64,000 nt of DNA from Thermoanaerobaculum sp. Its GTDB lineage: Bacteria > Acidobacteriota > Thermoanaerobaculia > Multivoradales > UBA5704. The notes under the pieces are model-generated. The model saw nothing but the letters and a program-made list of their open reading frames with translations. It was not told where the DNA came from and made no database searches. Below, piece by piece: positions 31,201 to 37,200 of this stretch. Numbering within the stretch: position 1 is the stretch's first letter; each line of letters opens with the position of its first letter. A program made the position numbers and the translations under genes. The stretch lies in NCBI GenBank assembly GCA_021154885.1, contig JAJKHS010000024.1, forward strand, positions 1-64,000, written 5' to 3'.

Positions 31201-34200
31201 CTCACCCTCGCCGAGGCCTACCTCGACGGCTGGAGCGTCGGGCTGTTCCTCACCGAGCTGTTCCACCGCTATCTCGCTCTCCTCCCGCCGGACCTCGTCC
31301 CCGCGGGTGCCGCGGCGCTGCCGCCGCCCGACGACCGCCCTCTCGCCGCCGCCTACCGCGACTACGTGGCCCTGGAGCGCGCGGCGCTCGCCTCGGCCGC
31401 GGCCCGGCGCTTCTGGGAGCGGCGGCTGGACGGCGGCGGTGGCGGCGGGGGCCGGCTGCCCGCGACGTGGCTGGCGAGGGCGGACGCGCGGCGGCGCCCG
31501 GCGCACTTCACCCGCGAGCTCGTGGGGCATCTGGAGGTGCCCTTCCCGGAGCGGGTCTCGGACGGTCTCCATGCCGCCGCCCGCGCCGCCTCGGCGCCGC
31601 TCAAGGACCTCCTCCTCGCGGTCCACCTGAAGCTCCTCTCCCTGCTCAACGGGACCCCGGACGTGCTCTCCGGCGTGCTCGCCAACGGCCGTCCCGAGGG
31701 GGCTGACGGCGACCGGGTCATCGGCGGCTTCCTGAACGCCATGCCCTTCCGGCTCGACCTCGCCCCGGGCTCCTGGGCCGATCTCGCCCGCCAGACGTTC
31801 GCGGCCGAGCGCGAGCTGCTGCCGTACCGGCGCTTCCCACTCGCCGAGATCGCCGAGATCTCCGAGCTGGGGCAGCGCGAGCCGCGCGCCGGCCGGCCGC
31901 TGTTCGACACCCTGTTCAACTTCACCCACTTCCACGTCTACGAGCGGCTGGCGCGCATCCCGGGAGTGGCGGTGCTGGGGAGCTGGGGCTCGGAGCAGAC
32001 CTACTTCCCCCTCACCGTGCAGCTCAACGTGCACGAGATCACGCATCGGATCTCCCTCGCCCTCGACCACCGGCGGGCCGACCTCGACGCCCCGGAGGCG
32101 GAGGAGATCGCGGCCCGCTACGTCCGCCTCCTGGAGGCCGTCGCGGCGGACCCCGAAGCGCCCCACGACGCCCTCTGCCTGCTCGGTCCGGCCGAGCGGC
32201 AGCAGGTGTTCGTCGAGTGGAACGACGCCACCGTGGTGGGGGATGAGGAGCGGGCCGTGCACGAGCTGTTCGCGGCCCAGGCGGCGCGGACGCCCGGCGC
32301 TCCGGCCCTGCTGTGGGGCGAGGAGGTGGTCACCTATGGCGAGCTGGCGGCGCGGGCCGGCCGGGTGGCGCGGCGCCTCCTCGGGCTCGGCCTTCCCGCC
32401 GAGGCGCGGGTGGGGGTCCTCCTCGAGCGCTCCCCGGACCTGGTGGCGGCCATCCTGGGCGCCGTCGCCGCGGGCGCCGCCTACGTCCCCCTCGATCCCG
32501 CCTACCCGCGCGAGCGGCTGGCGGCGATGCTGGACGACTCGGGGGCGCGGGCGCTGGTGACGCGGCGCGGGTTGGGGCCGTGGGCGGCGACGGCGGCGAC
32601 GGCGGCGACCGCGGGCAGGACGCGGATCGATCTCGAGGACCTTGCCGGCCTGGAGCCGGCCGGCGCGGCCGGCCTCCCTCCGGTCGACCCCGCGCGGCTG
32701 TTCGCGGTGATCTACACCTCCGGCTCGACGGGCCGGCCCAAGGGGGTGGCGGTCGAGCACCGCAGCGTCGCCGCCTTCCTCGCCGGCGCGGCGCGCGTCT
32801 ACTCCCCCGAGGAGCGAGCCGGGGTGCTCGCGGCAGCCTCGGTCTGCTTCGATCTTTCCGTGTTCGAGCTGTTCTTCCCGCTCGTCCACGGCGGCGTCGC
32901 GATCCTGGCGGACAACGTCCTCGACCTGCCGCGCCTGCCGGCCCGGAACGCGGTGCGGTTGATCATGGTGGTCCCCTCGGCGGCGGCCGAGCTGCTGCGC
33001 GAGAAAGGCTTCCCACTCTCCGTCCGCACCCTGGTCCTGGGCGGCGAGGCCGTCCCCCTGGGGCTGGTCCGAGGGCTGCGGGCTGAAAACCCGGGGTGGC
33101 GCCTCTTCGACGCTTACGGGCCGACCGAGGCGACGGTCTACTCGATCCTCGGCCTCATTGCGGCGGACCTCGCCGGCGCGCCGCCCATCGGCCGGCCCGC
33201 GGCGGGCGATCGCGCCCTGCTGCTCGATCCCGACCTGCAGCCGGTGCTCCCCGGCGTGCCGGGCGAGATCTGGCTCGGCGGCCGGGGGCTCGCCCGCGGC
33301 TACCTCGGCCGGCCGGACCTCACGGCCGACCGCTTCCGGCCCGATCCCACGGGCGAGCCGGGAACGCGCCTCTACCGCACCGGCGACCTCGGGCGCCTGC
33401 TGCCGGACGGGCGCATCGAGTTCCTGGGCAGGCGGGACCATCAGGTCAAGGTCCGGGGCTTTCGCATCGAGCTGGGGGACGTCGAGGCGGCGCTCGCGCG
33501 CCACCCCGGCATCGCGAGCGCCGTGGTGGTGGACCGGCGCGACCCGGACGCCCCGGGAGACGCCCGGCTGGTCGCCTACGCCGTGCCTCGCCGCGGGCTG
33601 CCCCCGGCCGAATCCTGGGCGGTGGAGCTGCGGGGCTTCCTGCGCCAGGCGCTGCCGGCCCACATGGTCCCCTCCGACTTCGTGGTGCTCGACTCTCTGC
33701 CGCTCACCTCCACCGGCAAGCTGGACTACCGGGCGCTGCCGGCGCCGGACCGCGAGCGGGCCGGCGCGGACCGCCCGTGGACCGCGCCGCGCACGCCGGT
33801 GGAGGAGCTGCTGTGCGGGCTCTGGGCCCAGGTCCTCGGCGTCGAGCGGGTGGGCGCCGGCGACGACTTCTTCGCGCTCGGCGGCCACTCGCTCCTCGCC
33901 ACCCAGTTGATCTCCAGGCTGCGCGAGACCTTCAGCCGGGAGCTGCCGCTGCGCGCGCTGTTCGACGCGCCACGGCTCTCCGATCTGGCGCGGGTGGTCG
34001 AGCGGGCGCTCGCCGCGGGGGACGGGGACGCCGCGCCGCCCCTCGCTCCCCATCCCCGGCCGCTGCCCGAGGTCCCCCTCTCCTTCGCCCAGCAGCGGCT
34101 CTGGTTCCTCGACCGCCTGGAACCGGAGAGCCCGCTCTACGACGTGCCGGTCGCCGTCCGGTTGCGCGGCCGCCTCGCGCCGCCGGCGCTCGGCGCCGCC

Positions 34201-37200
34201 CTTACCGAGGTCGTCCGCCGGCACGAGGCCCTGCGCACCGTGTTCCGCGCGGTGGACGGGCGCCCTCGCCAGGAGGTCGTGGCGGCGGCTCCGGCCCCAC
34301 TCCCCGTGCTCGACCTCGCGGGCCTGCCCGTCCCCTGCCGCACGCCTGAGGCCGCGCGGCTCGCCCGCGAGGCGGCCCGGCGCCCCTTCGACCTCGGACG
34401 GGGGCCGCTCCTGCGCCTGGCCCTGCTGCGCCTCGGGCCCGAGGAGCACCTGCTGCTCGCGGTCTTCCACCACGTCGTCGCCGACGGCTGGTCGATGGGG
34501 ATCTTCCTGCGCGAGACCGCGGCGCTCTACCGGGCCGCCCTCGCCAGAGAGCCCTCGCCGCTCCCTCCTCTGCCCCTGCAGTACGCCGACTTCGCCCTCT
34601 GGCAGCGCGGCTGGCTGGCCGGCGAGACCCTGGAGCGCCAGCTCGCCTTCTGGCGCGGCCGGCTTGCCGGCGTGCCCCCTCTGGCCCTGCCCACCGACCG
34701 GCCGCGGCCGGCGGTGCCCGCCTACCGCGGCGGCCGCGTGCCGGTGGTCCTCGATCCGGCGCTCGGCGCCGCGGTGGGAGCGCTCGCCCGCCGCGAGGGG
34801 GCGACCTTCTTCATGATCGTCCTCGCCGCCTTCTCGGCCGTGCTCGGCCGCTGGGCGGGGCAGGAGTCGCTGGCCGTGGGAACGCCGATCGCCGGCCGCA
34901 CGCGCCTGGAGCTGGAGCCGCTGATCGGCTTCTTCGTCAACACCCTGGTCCTCCCCGTGGACCTCGCGGGCCACCCCACCGGCCGGGACCTCCTCGGCCG
35001 CTGCCGCGAGGCCGCGCTCGGCGCCTACGCCCACCAGGACCTGCCGTTCGAGAAGCTCGTCGAGGCGCTCCGCCCCGAGCGCGAGCGGGCGCGGTCGCCG
35101 CTGTTCCAGGTCCTGCTGGCCGTCCAGAACACGCCGCTGCCCGACTTCGACCTCCCCGGCCTGACGCTCGCACCCGTCGAGGTCGAGGCCGGGACCGCCC
35201 GCTTCGACGTCACCCTGACACTGGCGGAAGGCCCCGCCGAAATCGCCGGCTGGCTGGAGCACGACGCCCACCTCTTCGACCGCGCCACGGCCACCCGTCT
35301 GACCGGTCATCTCGCGACGCTCCTCCAGGCCCTCGCCGCGGACCCGGGCCGCCGCCTCGAAGACCTGCCGCTGCTGGCGGCCGGGGAGCGCCATCAGCTC
35401 CTCGTGGAGTGGGCGGAGCCAGCCGGCGTCCAGGGGATGGGGACACCGGAGATCCTGGAGCTGATCGCCGCCCAGGCCCGGCGGACGCCCGACGCCGTGG
35501 CCGTGGCGCAGGGTGAGCGGGAGATCACCTATGGCGACCTCGTCGCCGGCGCCGAGCGCCTGGCCCGGAATCTCCGCGCCCGCGGCGTGGGGCCGGAGGT
35601 GCCGGTGGCGATCCACCTGCGCAAGAGCCCCGAGGCGATCCTGGCGATCCTCGGCGTGCTGCGGGCGGGCGGTGCCTACCTGCCGCTCGACCCCGCCTAC
35701 CCCGAGGAGCGTCTGGCCTGGGTGACCACCGATGCCCGCGTGGCCTTGACGCTCGACGAAAAGGATGATTTTGCTGCGGGTGGGGGCGGCCACGGGATTG
35801 CCGGCCTGCCCGCCGTCCCCCCGGCCGCTCCTGCCTACGTCCTCTACACCTCCGGCTCGACGGGGCGCCCCAAGGGAGTCGTGGTGACGCGGGCCGGCCT
35901 GCTCGCCTCGACGCTCGCCCGGCTGGAGGGGTATGCGCCGCCGGTCTCCGCCTTCCTGATCCTCCCCTCGCTCGCCTTCGACAGCTCGGTGGCGGGCCTC
36001 TTCTGGACGCTCTGCCAGGGCGGGGCGCTGGTCCTCCCGGAGGAGGGGGAGGCGGCGGACCCGGCCCGCCTCGCGCGGCTCGTCGAACGGCGCCGGGTCT
36101 CCCACTGGCTGAGCATCCCGTCGCTCTACGCCTTGCTGCTCGACGCGGCCGGGTGCGAGATCGGCCGGCTCCGCTCGCTGGCCGCGGTCATCGTCGCGGG
36201 CGAGAGCTGCCCGGCCGGTCTGCCCGGGCGCCACGCCGCCGCCTTCCCCGGCGTGCCGCTGCTCAACGAGTACGGCCCCACCGAGGGGACGGTCTGGGCC
36301 ACGGCCGGCGAGCTCGCTCCGGGGGAGCCGGTCACCATCGGCCGCCCGATCCCCGGCGCCCGTGTGCTGCTGCTCGATCGCGCGCTGCGGCCTGCGCCCG
36401 CCGGCGTGCCCGGCGAGCTTTTCCTCGGCGGAGAAGGGCTCGCGCGCGGCTATCTCGGCCGCCCCGACCTGACGGCCGAGCGGTTCGTGCCCGATCCGCT
36501 CTCCCTCCTCCCGGGCGCGCGCCTCTACCGCACCGGCGACCTCGCCCGCTGGCTCCCCGACGGCCGTCTCGACCTCCTGGGCCGCGTCGACGACCAGATC
36601 AAGGTCCGCGGCTTCCGCATTGAGCCGGGCGAGATCGAGGCCGTCCTGGAGCGCTGCCCCGGAGTCCGCCAGGCGGCGGTCGTCGCGCGCGACCTGCCCT
36701 CGGGCGACCGGCGCCTGGCAGGCTGCGTGACGGGGGCCGCGGACCTCGACCCGGAGGCGCTGCGGGGCCTCCTCGCCGGCCGGCTCCCCGCGCACCTGGT
36801 GCCGCCGGAGATGGTCGTCCTGCCCGCGCTGCCGCTCTCGCCGAACGGCAAGGTGGACCGCCCGGCCCTGAAGCGGCTGCTCGCCGGGCGCCCCGCATCT
36901 CCCCGCGGCGCCACACCCCCGGCCGACGCGCTGGAGCGGCGCCTGGCCGCGATCTGGGAGGAGCTGCTCGGCCTTCCGGAGGTGGGGCGCGAGGACGGCT
37001 TCTTCGACCTGGGAGGCCACTCGCTGCTCGCCGTCCAACTGGTGGCGCGGGTCGAAACGGAGCTGGGCCGGCGTCTCCCCCTGGCCGCCCTGTTCCGCAG
37101 CGCCACGCTCGCCTCGCTGGCGGCGGAGATCCGATCGGCCCCTGCGGCCCGGCTGGCCTCGCCGCTGGTGTCGCTCCGCGCAGGCGGGCAGGGGAGGCCG

